The notes: generated by a model not told the origin, from the sequence alone. A stretch of 64,000 bases of DNA from W0P33-017 sp963640395 (GCA_963640395.1 CAVHZH010000001.1:1-64000); one strand, 5' to 3'; numbered from the stretch's first letter, positions 1 to 9,101 are shown. Numbers and translations: made by a program.

Positions 1-20
1 GTGCGATCCGCCGGAGGCTG

Positions 21-55
21 CTAAGGAAATGCTGATTAAATCAGCATTTCCTTAG
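21..55. repeat. Perfect inverted repeat at the 3' end of the first gene
   Basis: Two 17-base arms pair perfectly around position 38, with core GCTGATTAAATCAGC. The repeat overlaps the stop codon of the minus-strand secreted-protein gene (stop at 52-54). There is no clear T-tract after it on the minus strand (CAGCC follows), so it is a hairpin and possible transcript end rather than a textbook terminator. A near copy sits directly 3' of the 927-residue gene at 12943-12969. Confidence 0.7.
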
Positions 56-1119
56 ATGTCCACTGCAATATCTCCATTTCTCAGATCCACAACCTCGGCA
101 TTTTTGATCGTAAAGGTATACTTCTTGATGCCTGCCGGTACTTTCATCCTTACTGTCTCATCAAACAATGTGTGCCGGTCACAGTTTCCTCTCGCTAAAA
201 TATAATCATCCATTGCCACACCAAAGGTGTTATAGGTATAGCCTTTCACAATGAGGTTGCTTCCCTTATAAGAAATGGACTGAATCACAAATCCGGTTGA
301 ATATTCTTCATAGTCACTGAGCTTTGTGCTCACCTTCCGACTCCATACATTTGCCTTCGGTGATACAACCGAACTTGTCTTCTTGTCAGCGCTGTTTTCG
401 GTTGAGACCAGTTCTACCTTATATTTTCCGGATGCTGCACCCTTTGCCTTATAAACGTACCGATAGGCAGTAGCTCCGGTACTCTTGATCGTCTTGATCA
501 GCTTGGAGCCTTTATAGATGTTCATTTTTGATTTACCGCGCACACTTGCACCGCCATTATTGGGACCAATGGCAATGCTGACCTGATCGGCAGACAGCTT
601 GGTTGCACTGATCTCTGGCTGCTTTTTGATCGTCAGGTCAACCGCTTTTATATGCGATATGAGCTGTAATCCCGGCTTTCTTGACAGATTCGGATTAGCC
701 TCATCGCTAAATACATACTTTACATATGTCTTTTTGCCCGGATTGACACGTACTCCCGTACACAGCCTTATGGATGACTGGTCAACCGCCTGCCCGTCCA
801 CCAGTGTGCCGCTTTCGCTTTTCCATGTCAGGACAACCGAAAACTCTGTAGCCGCATATGTTTCGACCTCCAGCACCTTGTCAGACTTATTTTCGATCAC
901 AAAGGTGTCTATATCTCCGATGTACGTCGGACCCGTTGTTTGCCTTCCACCGAAATGCACATCCTCGTTTTTGGCGTCCGTGACCGTATAAGTCATTGTC
1001 TTGTTACCACGCTCCGTCTTGTAGCTGTTGGCATATACTGGATCTGTCCCGCATAGCACAAAGATACCGAGCATCATACACAACGCAGCCCCATAACGAA
1101 TCATTTTTGATAGCTTCAT
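52..1119 (-). CDS. Secreted protein of unknown function
   Basis: A 355-residue protein with a clear Sec signal: basic start MKLSKMIRYG, a hydrophobic stretch at about residues 9-25, and a likely cleavage after VYA. The rest is rich in beta-prone segments, with repeated Lys/Thr/Ser-rich strands suggesting immunoglobulin-like or fibronectin-like domains. A middle segment (about 160-240) reads like a beta-sandwich repeat. I do not recognise a family. The start is supported by AAAGGAGG spaced correctly before ATG. A possible -10 box (TATAAT on the minus strand, 1159-1164) lies upstream, without a good -35. It is exported and probably acts at the cell surface or outside. It has no visible link to the leu genes upstream of it. 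Confidence 0.7.
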   Translation of the reverse strand: MKLSKMIRYGAALCMMLGIFVLCGTDPVYANSYKTERGNKTMTYTVTDAKNEDVHFGGRQTTGPTYIGDIDTFVIENKSDKVLEVETYAATEFSVVLTWKSESGTLVDGQAVDQSSIRLCTGVRVNPGKKTYVKYVFSDEANPNLSRKPGLQLISHIKAVDLTIKKQPEISATKLSADQVSIAIGPNNGGASVRGKSKMNIYKGSKLIKTIKSTGATAYRYVYKAKGAASGKYKVELVSTENSADKKTSSVVSPKANVWSRKVSTKLSDYEEYSTGFVIQSISYKGSNLIVKGYTYNTFGVAMDDYILARGNCDRHTLFDETVRMKVPAGIKKYTFTIKNAEVVDLRNGDIAVDI

Positions 1120-1212
1120 AAACAGACCTCCTTTTCCTGCTTTCAGGTTGATAGTCTGATTATACTATTTATTGCTGAAAAGAAGGTCCTTGGGCGCGAA
1201 TGGTAAATGATA

Positions 1213-1698
1213 CTATTTTGCGTTGATGTAGTTGACCAGTCCCTCAGCCTTGATGATGCGCTGCATGAACTCCGGGAACGGCTGTCCCTGAAAGGATGTA
1301 CCCTTTGTCTTGTTTGTGATGACTCCGCTGTCAAAATCCACCTCGACCTCATCGCCTGCCTCAATTCCGTCAGCTGCCTCGGGGCACTCGACGATCGGAA
1401 GTCCGATGTTGATCGCATTGCGGTAGAAAATACGCGCAAAGGTCCTTGCGATGACACAGCTTACGCCTGCCGCCTTGATCGCGATCGGCGCATGCTCTCT
1501 GGATGATCCGCAACCGAAATTTTTGTCTGCTACAATAATATCTCCCTGCTGCACCTTGTTTACAAATTCTTTGTCGATATCTTCCATACAATGTGTTGCT
1601 AATTCCTTCGGGTCGGAGGAATTGAGGTATCTTGCGGGGATGATGACATCCGTATCCACATTATCTCCATATTTAAATACATGTCCGTTTGCTTTCAT
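1213..1698 (-). CDS. leuD: 3-isopropylmalate dehydratase, small subunit
   Basis: A 161-residue protein of the short LeuD type. With LeuC it forms the isomerase that converts 2-isopropylmalate to 3-isopropylmalate in leucine biosynthesis in the cytoplasm. Recognisable blocks are the N-terminal GDNVDTDVIIPARYL and the FGCGSSREHAP loop that binds substrate. It lies 13 bases downstream of leuC and is surely co-transcribed. The start is supported by GGAGGTACAGACTG before ATG. leuA and leuB are not in this window. Confidence 0.96.
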   Translation of the reverse strand: MKANGHVFKYGDNVDTDVIIPARYLNSSDPKELATHCMEDIDKEFVNKVQQGDIIVADKNFGCGSSREHAPIAIKAAGVSCVIARTFARIFYRNAINIGLPIVECPEAADGIEAGDEVEVDFDSGVITNKTKGTSFQGQPFPEFMQRIIKAEGLVNYINAK

Positions 1699-1711
1699 CA
1701 GTCTGTACCTC

Positions 1712-2968
1712 CTATGCTCTCGGATCTGAGATTTTTCCGGTCAGCGCACTCGCTGCTGCGACTGCGGGGCTGGCAAGATAGATCTCACTGTTTACATGTC
1801 CCATACGTCCGACAAAGTTGCGGTTTGTCGTAGATACACAGCGCTCGCCCTCTGCGAGGATACCCATGTATCCACCGAGACACGGTCCGCAGGTCGGTGT
1901 GCTGACGATCGCGCCTGCCTCGATAAAGGTGCGGATAAAGCCTGCCTCCATCGCATCCAGATAGATCTGCTGGGTGGCGGGAATCACGATGACGCGCAGT
2001 CCCTTTTTGACCTTTTTTCCCTTTAAGATTTCTGCTGCGACCGCAAGATCCTCGTAACGGCCGTTGGTGCAGGAACCGATGACGACCTGATCGATCGTGA
2101 TGTCGCCGACTTCGTCGATCGTTTTGGTGTTTTCCGGTAAATGAGGGAACGCCACGGTCGGCTGTAAGGTGTTCAGATCGATGACGACCTCACGCGCATA
2201 CTCCGCATCCGCATCTGCCTCGTAGATCTTGTAAGGTCTCTTGGAATGCTCTTTCATATATGCCTCTGCCAGCTCATCGACAGGGAAAATACCGTTTTTC
2301 GCGCCTGCCTCGATCGCCATATTCGCGATCGTAAAGCGATCGTCCATGGAAAGCTCTGCGATGCCGTCGCCGACAAACTCTAACGACTGGTACAGTGCGC
2401 CGTCTACACCGATCTCTCCGATCAGATGCAGGATCACATCCTTGCCGCTGACATATTTCTGTTTTTTCCCGGTGATCACCACCTTGATCGCTGACGGTAC
2501 TTTGAACCATGCACGACCGGTCGCCATGCCTGCCGCCATGTCGGTGCTGCCGACACCGGTAGAGAATGCGCCGAGTGCGCCGTAGGTACAGGTATGTGAA
2601 TCGGCGCCGATGATGACATCTCCGGCTACGGTGAGTCCTTTTTCCGGAAGGAGGGCATGCTCAATACCCATCTCCCCGACATCAAAATAATTGGTGATCT
2701 CATTTTTGCAGGCGAACTCGCGCACGCATTTACAGTGCTCTGCGGACTTGATGTCCTTATTCGGTACGAAGTGGTCCATGACGAGCGCGATCTTGTCCTT
2801 GTGGAACACGCCCTCCACATTCATTTTCTCGATCTCATGGATCGCAACCGGTGATGTGATGTCGTTTCCGAGTACAAGATCAAGATCTGCCTCGATCAAC
2901 TGTCCGGCTGTTACGCTGTCTAATCCCGCATGTGCTGCGAGAATCTTCTGCGTCATTGTCATTCCCAT
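1712..2968 (-). CDS. leuC: 3-isopropylmalate dehydratase, large subunit
   Basis: A 418-residue protein of the shorter LeuC/HacA type. It carries the 4Fe-4S cluster and active site of isopropylmalate isomerase. Cluster ligands are visible in GSCTNGRYEDL and in TCGPCLGG; the DSHTCTYGALG block is also present. It is first in the leuCD pair and divergent from a LysR-type regulator. The start is chosen at the ATG with GGGAGG spaced 7-8 bases upstream. The roughly 520-base divergent region holds a long inverted repeat and an AT-rich dyad that could be the regulator's operator. Confidence 0.96.
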   Translation of the reverse strand: MGMTMTQKILAAHAGLDSVTAGQLIEADLDLVLGNDITSPVAIHEIEKMNVEGVFHKDKIALVMDHFVPNKDIKSAEHCKCVREFACKNEITNYFDVGEMGIEHALLPEKGLTVAGDVIIGADSHTCTYGALGAFSTGVGSTDMAAGMATGRAWFKVPSAIKVVITGKKQKYVSGKDVILHLIGEIGVDGALYQSLEFVGDGIAELSMDDRFTIANMAIEAGAKNGIFPVDELAEAYMKEHSKRPYKIYEADADAEYAREVVIDLNTLQPTVAFPHLPENTKTIDEVGDITIDQVVIGSCTNGRYEDLAVAAEILKGKKVKKGLRVIVIPATQQIYLDAMEAGFIRTFIEAGAIVSTPTCGPCLGGYMGILAEGERCVSTTNRNFVGRMGHVNSEIYLASPAVAAASALTGKISDPRA

Positions 2969-2992
2969 ACTTGTTTCCTCCCATAAAGTATA

Positions 2993-3084
2993 GTAACAGT
3001 TCAGCCCACGCCATCATCTGCGAAATGTGCTCATTCATGCAAGCATGACTCACACATTTTCACAGATGATGGCTGAACTGTTAC
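2993..3084. repeat. Long inverted repeat, GTAACAGTTCAGCC family, copy 1
   Basis: A 92-base imperfect palindrome bounded by GTAACAGTTCAGCC and its complement GGCTGAACTGTTAC, with further pairing of CCATCATCTG against CAGATGATGG and GAAATGTG against CACATTTT. It lies just upstream of leuC. A shorter relative occurs at 17953-18014, so this is a dispersed element. It encodes nothing. On the minus strand it would form a leader hairpin before leuC if transcription starts upstream of it. Confidence 0.8.
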
Positions 3085-3164
3085 AAAGTATATGTAGTTG
3101 CTAATTTCTATGCTTGTAATTCTAGCACATCTCGTATTATAATCAAAATACATAATATAAATAC

Positions 3165-3189
3165 ATGATATAATTTGAAGTTATATCAT
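3165..3189. promoter_or_regulatory. AT-rich dyad, candidate LysR-type operator
   Basis: ATGATATAA and TTATATCAT are perfect 9-base arms separated by 7 bases (TTTGAAG). LysR-type regulators commonly bind AT-rich interrupted dyads between their own gene and a divergent target. This dyad lies between leuC (minus) and the LysR gene (plus), nearer to leuC. The assignment is inference from position and symmetry. Confidence 0.5.
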
Positions 3190-3489
3190 ATAGGCGGCAG
3201 TCACAGAAGCATGTGAGCACAGAAATCCGTATTTGCAGCTCCCGCAAGTGCATCTGGTTAAGGGCTGCGTCCGCAGCCGTCCTCATTATGATTCGCGCAT
3301 TTCATAACTTGGATAGGGAATGCGCGTTCACATGTATCCGACAAGTAGCGGAAGCGTGCCTGCGTGATACATGTGCGCGCATGGCCAAAAACATAACGTA
3401 TGTCTGCTGGCGGCGGGAGCAGTCTGTCGGGGATGCTGCTGAGATTGCCGCCAGCCAACATATTGTTTTAATACCAAGAAAGGAGCCCC
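3190..3489 (+). promoter_or_regulatory. Untranslated leader of the LysR gene with strong hairpin
   Basis: This stretch of about 300 bases before the LysR start holds no convincing gene. It contains a strong stem, GCTGGCGGC (3406-3414) pairing with GCCGCCAGC (3447-3455), with an internal GAGCAG/CTGCTG helix. A short distance later comes the ribosome binding site AAAGGAG. The hairpin is not followed by a clear T-tract. It may be a structured 5' leader; no known riboswitch or T-box motif was recognised. Confidence 0.35.
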
Positions 3490-4383
3490 ATGACCCAGAA
3501 CCTGTCCTCCTACCATATCTTTTATGTCGTCGCAAATACCGGAAATATCTCAAGGGCGGCACGCGAGCTCTACATCAGCCAGCCCGCGATCAGTAAATCC
3601 ATCCAGAAGCTCGAAGAATCGCTTGGCTGCCAGCTCTTTTTGCGCAGCTCCAAAGGTGTCCGGCTGACCGAGGAAGGCTCACTTTTGTATGAGCATGTCC
3701 GTTCTGCTTTTGATTCACTGACGACCGGGGAAGAAAAGCTCCGGCAGTTTTTAGACCTCGGCATCGGTCATCTGCGCATCGGTGTCAGCTCCACGCTGTG
3801 CAAATATGTGCTGCTCCCCTATCTGCAACGCTTCATCCATGAGCACCCGCATATCCGTATCTCGATTAGCTGCCGCCCCACGAACGAAACCCTGCAAATG
3901 ATCGATGCCAACCAGATCGACATCGGGTTGGTCGGCAGACCGGCGGGACTGCGGCAGCTCCAGTTTGATTTTGTGGAAGAAGTCGAGGATATTTTTGTCG
4001 CCACCGGGGAATACCTGCACAATCTGCGTCTGCGCGGTGTCGGGCAGACCGGTATTTTTTCACAGGCGACGCTCATGCTGCTCGACAAGCCAAACCTGTC
4101 GCGCCAGCACATCGACCAATACTTTTCCGTGCACCAGATAGAAGTATCCGACATCATCGAGGTGTCAAATATGGATCTGCTCATCGACTTCGCCAAGATC
4201 AGTGTCGGTGTCGCCTGCGTCATTCGCCGTTTTGTCGAAAAGGAGCTCGCAGACGGCACGCTGATCGAGCTGCCGCTCGACGATCCTGTCCCCAAACGTG
4301 AGATCGGATTTGTCTACAATCCCCACCACGCGCACAATCAGGCACTCGAAACCTTTATCAGCTTTTACTCCGGAAAACATTGA
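3490..4383 (+). CDS. LysR-family transcriptional regulator
   Basis: A 297-residue regulator. Residues 1-60 are the winged helix-turn-helix: ARELYISQPAISKSIQKLEE is a typical LysR recognition helix region. Residues 90-295 are the periplasmic-binding-protein-like effector domain. It is divergent from leuCD and convergent with leuS, so it probably regulates branched-chain amino-acid synthesis; the effector is not evident from sequence. The start is set by AAAGGAGCCCC before ATG. A Rho-independent terminator follows at 4404. Confidence 0.93.
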   Translation: MTQNLSSYHIFYVVANTGNISRAARELYISQPAISKSIQKLEESLGCQLFLRSSKGVRLTEEGSLLYEHVRSAFDSLTTGEEKLRQFLDLGIGHLRIGVSSTLCKYVLLPYLQRFIHEHPHIRISISCRPTNETLQMIDANQIDIGLVGRPAGLRQLQFDFVEEVEDIFVATGEYLHNLRLRGVGQTGIFSQATLMLLDKPNLSRQHIDQYFSVHQIEVSDIIEVSNMDLLIDFAKISVGVACVIRRFVEKELADGTLIELPLDDPVPKREIGFVYNPHHAHNQALETFISFYSGKH

Positions 4384-4403
4384 TAACTGTAAAAAAGAAT
4401 TCT

Positions 4404-4419
4404 GCCCGAAGGGCTTTTT
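4404..4419 (+). terminator. Terminator of the LysR gene
   Basis: GCCC-GAA-GGGC followed directly by TTTTT, 20 bases after the LysR stop codon. The stem is short, but the T-tract is clean. Confidence 0.6.
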
Positions 4420-4448
4420 ATGTGATAGGAATTTCCTATCACATAAAA
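4416..4448. repeat. Inverted repeat with GATAGGAATTTCCTATC core, copy 1
   Basis: Perfect 16-base arms around position 4432. It lies between the convergent LysR and leuS genes and abuts both terminators. A copy with the same 17-base core lies at 40649-40677, and a diverged one at 24674-24719. The ends are A/T tracts on both strands, so it could act as a bidirectional terminator. Confidence 0.7.
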
Positions 4449-4470
4449 GGACTGCCCGATCAGGCAGCCC
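4449..4470 (-). terminator. leuS: Terminator of leuS
   Basis: On the minus strand GGGCTGCC-TGATC-GGGCAGTCC is followed by TTTTAT, 15 bases after the leuS stop. This is a good Rho-independent terminator. Confidence 0.8.
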
Positions 4471-4484
4471 TTTGATATTTCTCA

Positions 4485-6902
4485 TTATTTCATTACAATA
4501 TTGACGATACGTCCGGGGACACAGATCTCCTTGACAATGTTTCCGGTCAGCTTGTCTGCCAGTTCTTCCTTTGCTTTCGCAATGACATCATCCTTCGCAG
4601 CATCCTTGTCGATCATCAATGTACCGCGGATCTTTCCGTTGATCTGCAGTGCGATCTCTACGCTTGACTCCACGGTCTTTGCCTCGTCATACTCCGGCCA
4701 TGCGGTCTGATAGACACGACCCTCAAAGCCTGCACTCTCCCACAGCTCCTCTGTGATGTGGGGAGCAACCGGATTCAGCAGGGTGATGAGTGTCTTGAAC
4801 TCGCCCCTTGTGATCGCATTCTTTTTATAGAAATCATTGATCAGCGCCATCATTGCAGCAATCGCTGTGTTGTATTTCAGATTCTCAAAGTCGATGCTGA
4901 CCTTTTTGATCGTCTGGTGCATCTTTGTCTCTAAATCCTTGGAGTAGCCTTCCTCGTCTGTCATCAGATCCTGTAATTTCCATACACGATCCAGGAAACG
5001 ACGGCAGCCCTTGACACCGTCCTCAGACCATGAGGCAGCCAGATCGAAAGCACCGATAAACATCTCGTAGGTACGCAGTGTATCTGCACCGTACTCATTC
5101 ACAATGTCATCGGGATTCACGACGTTTCCACGGGATTTACTCATTTTCTCGCCGTTCTCACCGAGAATCATGCCGTGAGAGGTACGCTTCTGGTAAGGCT
5201 CCGGTGTCGGAACAATCTTCTGGTCATATAAGAATTTGTGCCAGAAACGTGAATACAGCAGATGCAGGGTCGTATGCTCCATGCCGCCGTTATACCAGTC
5301 TACCGGCATCCAGTATTTTAACGCTTCGGGACTCGCCAGTGCCTCGTCATTGTCAGGGTCTGTATAGCGCAGGAAATACCATGAAGAGCCCGCCCACTGC
5401 GGCATCGTATCCGTCTCACGCTTTGCCGGCCCACCGCAGCAGGGACAGGTCGTATTGACCCATTCGGTCATCGCTGCAAGCGGCGACTCGCCGTTGTCGG
5501 TCGGCATATAGCTCTCTACCTCGGGCAACAGCAGAGGCAACTCACTCTCATCCAACGGCACATATCCGCACTTCTCGCAGGATACGATCGGGATCGGCTC
5601 GCCCCAGTAACGCTGACGCGAAAATACCCAGTCACGCAGCTTGTAGTTTGTCTTTGCAGTACCGATCTTATTTTCCTCTAAGAATGCGATCATTCTTTCC
5701 TTTGCATCCTTGACCTCCAACCCGTTCAAGAAATCGGAATTGATCAGCACGCCGGTCGCCACATCCGTAAATGCAGCCTCATTGACATCCACTTCCTCAC
5801 CGTTTTTCGCTACGACCTGAATGATCGGCAGATTGAATTTCTTTGCAAACTCCCAGTCACGCTCGTCATGCGCGGGAACCGCCATGATCGCGCCGGTACC
5901 GTAGCTCATCAGCACGTAATCGGATACCCAGATCGGCACCTCTTTTCCATTGACCGGATTGATCGCTGTCAGTCCGTCGATCGCTACACCGGTCTTGTCC
6001 TTCGCGAGCTCCGCACGCTCAAAATCAGACTTTTTAGAAGCCTGCTCACGGTAAGCCTCGATCTCATCCCAGTTTTTGATCTCATCCTTGAACTGATCCA
6101 GATACGGATGCTCCGGGGACACAACCATATAGGTAACGCCAAATAAGGTATCGCAGCGTGTCGTATAAATGCGCAGCTTCTCGTCCTTTCCCTTGATGGA
6201 AAAATCGACCTCTGCACCGGTGGAACGTCCGATCCAGTTTTTCTGCTGAACCTTGACACGCTCAATATAATCTACATCATTCAGACCCTCGATCAGCTTG
6301 TCCGCATACGCAGTGATCTTTAACATCCACTCGCTCTTGACCTTGCGGACAACCTCGGAGCCGCAGCGCTCGCACACACCATTGACGACCTCCTCGTTTG
6401 CCAGACCGACCTTGCAGGAGGTACACCAGTTGATCGGCATCTCCTTTTTATATGCCAGACCAGCCTTGAACAGCTTGAGGAAAATCCACTGTGTCCATTT
6501 ATAATATTTCGGGTCTGTCGTGTTGATCTCACGATCCCAGTCAAAGGAATAGCCGAGCGAGTGCAGCTGTGCCTTGAAGCGCGCAACGTTGTTCTCTGTC
6601 ACGATGCGGGGATGGATCTTGTTTTTGATCGCATAATTTTCTGTCGGCAGTCCGAACGCATCCCAGCCCATCGGATACAGTACATTATAGCCCTGCATTC
6701 TGCGCTTGCGAGCAACGATGTCGAGTGCCGTATACGGTCTCGGATGTCCTACATGCAGACCCTGTCCTGACGGATACGGAAATTCGACAAGTGCATAATA
6801 TTTCGGTTTGCTGTAATCGTTTGTCGCAGCAAATGCCTTCTCGTCATCCCATACTTTCTGCCACTTCGGTTCTACTACCTTGTGATTGTAAAGTTTTGCC
6901 AT
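4485..6902 (-). CDS. leuS: Leucyl-tRNA synthetase
   Basis: An 805-residue class I synthetase that charges tRNA-Leu. The HIGH-type motif is HVGHPRPYT near residue 50; the KMSKS loop is KMSKSRGN in the last third. The large CP1 editing insertion and zinc-ribbon-like cysteine pairs (CTSCKVG, CERCGS; CEKCGY, CPCCGG) are present, and the length is normal for the family. The start follows AGGAGGCTGCTTTT. It lies 116 bases after ilvC, so it may be the last gene of the ilvN-ilvC-leuS unit; a hairpin sits between them. No T-box leader was recognised upstream. Confidence 0.97.
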   Translation of the reverse strand: MAKLYNHKVVEPKWQKVWDDEKAFAATNDYSKPKYYALVEFPYPSGQGLHVGHPRPYTALDIVARKRRMQGYNVLYPMGWDAFGLPTENYAIKNKIHPRIVTENNVARFKAQLHSLGYSFDWDREINTTDPKYYKWTQWIFLKLFKAGLAYKKEMPINWCTSCKVGLANEEVVNGVCERCGSEVVRKVKSEWMLKITAYADKLIEGLNDVDYIERVKVQQKNWIGRSTGAEVDFSIKGKDEKLRIYTTRCDTLFGVTYMVVSPEHPYLDQFKDEIKNWDEIEAYREQASKKSDFERAELAKDKTGVAIDGLTAINPVNGKEVPIWVSDYVLMSYGTGAIMAVPAHDERDWEFAKKFNLPIIQVVAKNGEEVDVNEAAFTDVATGVLINSDFLNGLEVKDAKERMIAFLEENKIGTAKTNYKLRDWVFSRQRYWGEPIPIVSCEKCGYVPLDESELPLLLPEVESYMPTDNGESPLAAMTEWVNTTCPCCGGPAKRETDTMPQWAGSSWYFLRYTDPDNDEALASPEALKYWMPVDWYNGGMEHTTLHLLYSRFWHKFLYDQKIVPTPEPYQKRTSHGMILGENGEKMSKSRGNVVNPDDIVNEYGADTLRTYEMFIGAFDLAASWSEDGVKGCRRFLDRVWKLQDLMTDEEGYSKDLETKMHQTIKKVSIDFENLKYNTAIAAMMALINDFYKKNAITRGEFKTLITLLNPVAPHITEELWESAGFEGRVYQTAWPEYDEAKTVESSVEIALQINGKIRGTLMIDKDAAKDDVIAKAKEELADKLTGNIVKEICVPGRIVNIVMK

Positions 6903-6954
6903 AAAAGCAGCCTCCTAAATAGATATATCATTCGATGTCAATAATACGTCAATA

Positions 6955-6982
6955 GCGGATTCCACCCAAAGGTGAAATCCGC
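6955..6982. terminator. Hairpin between ilvC and leuS
   Basis: GCGGATTCCACC (6955-6966) pairs with GGTGAAATCCGC (6971-6982), with one mismatch. It follows the ilvC stop on the minus strand but has no T-tract in that direction, so it may be a weak or attenuating terminator that sets leuS level relative to ilvC. Confidence 0.4.
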
Positions 6983-7018
6983 CATGCATTTTATACTAAA
7001 AACACCTTTCAGTATATA

Positions 7019-8047
7019 TTAGTTGTTGATCAGCTTATCGCTCTCGTTGTTCCAGCTATACAGCTTACGGATCTCAGAACCAACCTTCTCTGAAGGATGC
7101 TCTGAAGCCAGCTTACGCATAGCCTTGAAGTGTACCTGACGTCCTGCGGGAGACATATCTAATAAGAACTCCTTGGCAAAAGTACCATCCTGAATATCTG
7201 TAAGAATCTGCTTCATAGCCTTCTTTGTCTCTGCTGTAACAATCTTCGGTCCGGTTACATAATCGCCGTACTCAGCAGTGTTGGAGATAGAGTATCTCAT
7301 TCCTGCAAAGCCTGACTGATAGATCAGGTCTACGATCAGCTTCATCTCATGGATGCACTCGAAGTATGCATTTCTCGGATCGTATCCAGCCTCGCATAAG
7401 GTCTCGAAACCAGCCTGCATCAACGCACATACACCGCCGCAAAGAACCGCCTGCTCACCAAAGAGGTCTGTCTCTGTCTCGGTACGGAAGGTAGTCTCTA
7501 AGACTCCGGCTCTTGCTCCGCCGATTCCTAATGCATATGCAAGTGCCATGTCAAGTGCCTTGCCTGTTGCATCCTGCTCTACTGCTACCAGACAGGGAGT
7601 TCCCTTGCCAGCCTGATACTCAGAACGTACTGTATGTCCCGGTGCCTTCGGAGCGATCATTGTAACATCTACATCCTTCGGTGGCTTGATGCATCCGAAA
7701 TGGATATTGAAGCCATGAGCGAACATTAACATATTTCCTGCTTCAAGGTTAGGCTCAATGTCCTTCTTGTACATATCAGCCTGCAACTCATCGTTGATCA
7801 GGATCATGATGATATCTGCCTTCTTTGCAGCCTCTGCTGCCACATATACCTCAAATCCCTGCTCCTCGGCTCTCTTCCATGACTTGCTGCCCTCATAAAG
7901 TCCGATGATAACGTTGCATCCAGACTCCTTTAAGTTCAATGCATGTGCATGTCCCTGACTGCCGTAACCGATAATGGCGATGGTTTTTCCATCAAGTAAA
8001 GAAAGGTTACAGTCTTCCTGATAAAAAATTCTTGCCTGTGATTCCAT
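7019..8047 (-). CDS. ilvC: Ketol-acid reductoisomerase
   Basis: A 342-residue class I enzyme converting 2-acetolactate to 2,3-dihydroxyisovalerate (and the isoleucine counterpart) with NADPH. The Rossmann motif GYGSQGHAHALNLK is at about residues 27-40, and a Ser in GLYEGSKSW is typical of NADPH binding. The metal-binding Glu/Asp region of the C-terminal knotted domain (ETETDLFGEQ, and ECIHEMKLIVDL) is intact. It lies 21 bases after ilvN. The start follows GGAGGCAATTATCA. Confidence 0.97.
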   Translation of the reverse strand: MESQARIFYQEDCNLSLLDGKTIAIIGYGSQGHAHALNLKESGCNVIIGLYEGSKSWKRAEEQGFEVYVAAEAAKKADIIMILINDELQADMYKKDIEPNLEAGNMLMFAHGFNIHFGCIKPPKDVDVTMIAPKAPGHTVRSEYQAGKGTPCLVAVEQDATGKALDMALAYALGIGGARAGVLETTFRTETETDLFGEQAVLCGGVCALMQAGFETLCEAGYDPRNAYFECIHEMKLIVDLIYQSGFAGMRYSISNTAEYGDYVTGPKIVTAETKKAMKQILTDIQDGTFAKEFLLDMSPAGRQVHFKAMRKLASEHPSEKVGSEIRKLYSWNNESDKLINN

Positions 8048-8068
8048 TGATAATTGCCTCCTATTTCT

Positions 8069-8569
8069 TTAATCTAAATATGTAACATCCGCGGACCCGC
8101 GGGTAAGTCCTGTAATGCCCGTTCTAGCCAACTCTAAGACCTCGTAGCCTGAGAGCAGATCCAAAAAAGCCTCCAGCTTCGCCTGTTGCCCGGTCAGTTC
8201 GATAACCATAGAGTCGTGAGTCACATCCACGATCTTTCCATGGAAAATGTCTGCCACGTTCATCACTGCCTGACGCTCTGTATCCTTTGCACGGATCTTC
8301 ACAAGCATTAGCTCACGCGTCACGGATGACTCGCCGTCCAATACCTTGATATCCAGTACGTCCTCCAGCTTTTCTAACTGTTTTCTGATCTGATCCAGTA
8401 CCAGCTCGTCCCCTGTACTCACGATCGTAATACGTGTAAATCTGGGGTCAGCCGTCACACCGGCAGAAAAGCTATCGATATTATAACCTCTGCGGCTGAA
8501 CAATCCGGATATGTGGCTCGTCACACCGGCTGTGTTTTCTACGAGCAATGATAAAATCTGCTTTCTCAT
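8069..8569 (-). CDS. ilvN: Acetolactate synthase, small regulatory subunit
   Basis: A 166-residue ACT-domain regulatory subunit of acetohydroxyacid synthase. The N-terminal ACT domain (LSLLVENTAGVTSHISGLFSR) binds valine for feedback control; the second domain covers about residues 85-166. It is first in the ilvN-ilvC-leuS unit with a clear promoter upstream. The catalytic subunit ilvB is not adjacent and must lie elsewhere if it is present. Confidence 0.93.
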   Translation of the reverse strand: MRKQILSLLVENTAGVTSHISGLFSRRGYNIDSFSAGVTADPRFTRITIVSTGDELVLDQIRKQLEKLEDVLDIKVLDGESSVTRELMLVKIRAKDTERQAVMNVADIFHGKIVDVTHDSMVIELTGQQAKLEAFLDLLSGYEVLELARTGITGLTRGSADVTYLD

Positions 8570-8619
8570 CTTACATCTTCCTCTTGTGGTTTCCCACGCT
8601 CTACTTTCTGACGTCTCCT

Positions 8620-8647
8620 ATTCTAGCATATCTGCCTGTTTTGTCAA
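8620..8647 (-). promoter_or_regulatory. Sigma-A promoter of ilvN-ilvC
   Basis: On the minus strand a consensus -35 TTGACA (8642-8647) and -10 TAGAAT (8620-8625) are separated by 16 bases, 50 bases before the ilvN start. The fit to the vegetative consensus is strong. Confidence 0.8.
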
Positions 8648-8672
8648 CACTTTAGTTTTGAACCTCTGATTC

Positions 8673-9101
8673 TTAAATGACCGCGTATGCCTCGTCGGTA
8701 GAATATACAGAAAATCCCTTGTCCTTCAGTGTCTTTACTGCGTTCTCGGCATCTCTGGTCTTTAATACTGCCGATGCGTCCTCGCCGTTTGCAAATGCAT
8801 ACATGTATTCTACATTCACCTTTGCGTCCTCGAGTGCCTTCATCGCCTTGTACAGCGATCCGACTGCGTGGGGCACACGGATACAGATCACATCTGTGAG
8901 CATTGCCGATACGCTTTTTTCTTTGAGTACGCGCTGTGCCTTTTCGGGATCGGATACGATCATGCGCAACATACCATACTCACTCGTATCAGCCAGACTT
9001 GTTGCCACCACATTGATGTCGTTGGTCGCTAAAATCTCCAGCACATCCTTGATACGTCCCTCTCTGTTTTCCAGAAAAACAGATAACTGCTTTACGATCA
9101 T
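8673..9101 (-). CDS. Tandem ACT-domain amino-acid-binding protein
   Basis: A 142-residue protein made of two ACT domains (about 1-70 and 71-142); the first begins KQLSVFLENREGRIKDVLEIL. Proteins like this commonly follow paaK and ior genes in Clostridia and are presumed to sense aromatic amino acids; this is knowledge of the context and not a measured function. It lies 13 bases after paaK and is last in that operon. GGAGGTATCAT precedes the ATG. Confidence 0.88.
   Translation of the reverse strand: MIVKQLSVFLENREGRIKDVLEILATNDINVVATSLADTSEYGMLRMIVSDPEKAQRVLKEKSVSAMLTDVICIRVPHAVGSLYKAMKALEDAKVNVEYMYAFANGEDASAVLKTRDAENAVKTLKDKGFSVYSTDEAYAVI

Noticed and set aside
3213..3596. Plus-strand gene upstream of and overlapping the LysR gene
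   Set aside because: It runs into the LysR coding sequence out of frame, lacks a ribosome binding site and resembles no family.
6903..7018. T-box leader of leuS
   Set aside because: The gap is only 116 bases and no T-box sequence or specifier stem was seen; only a simple hairpin is present.
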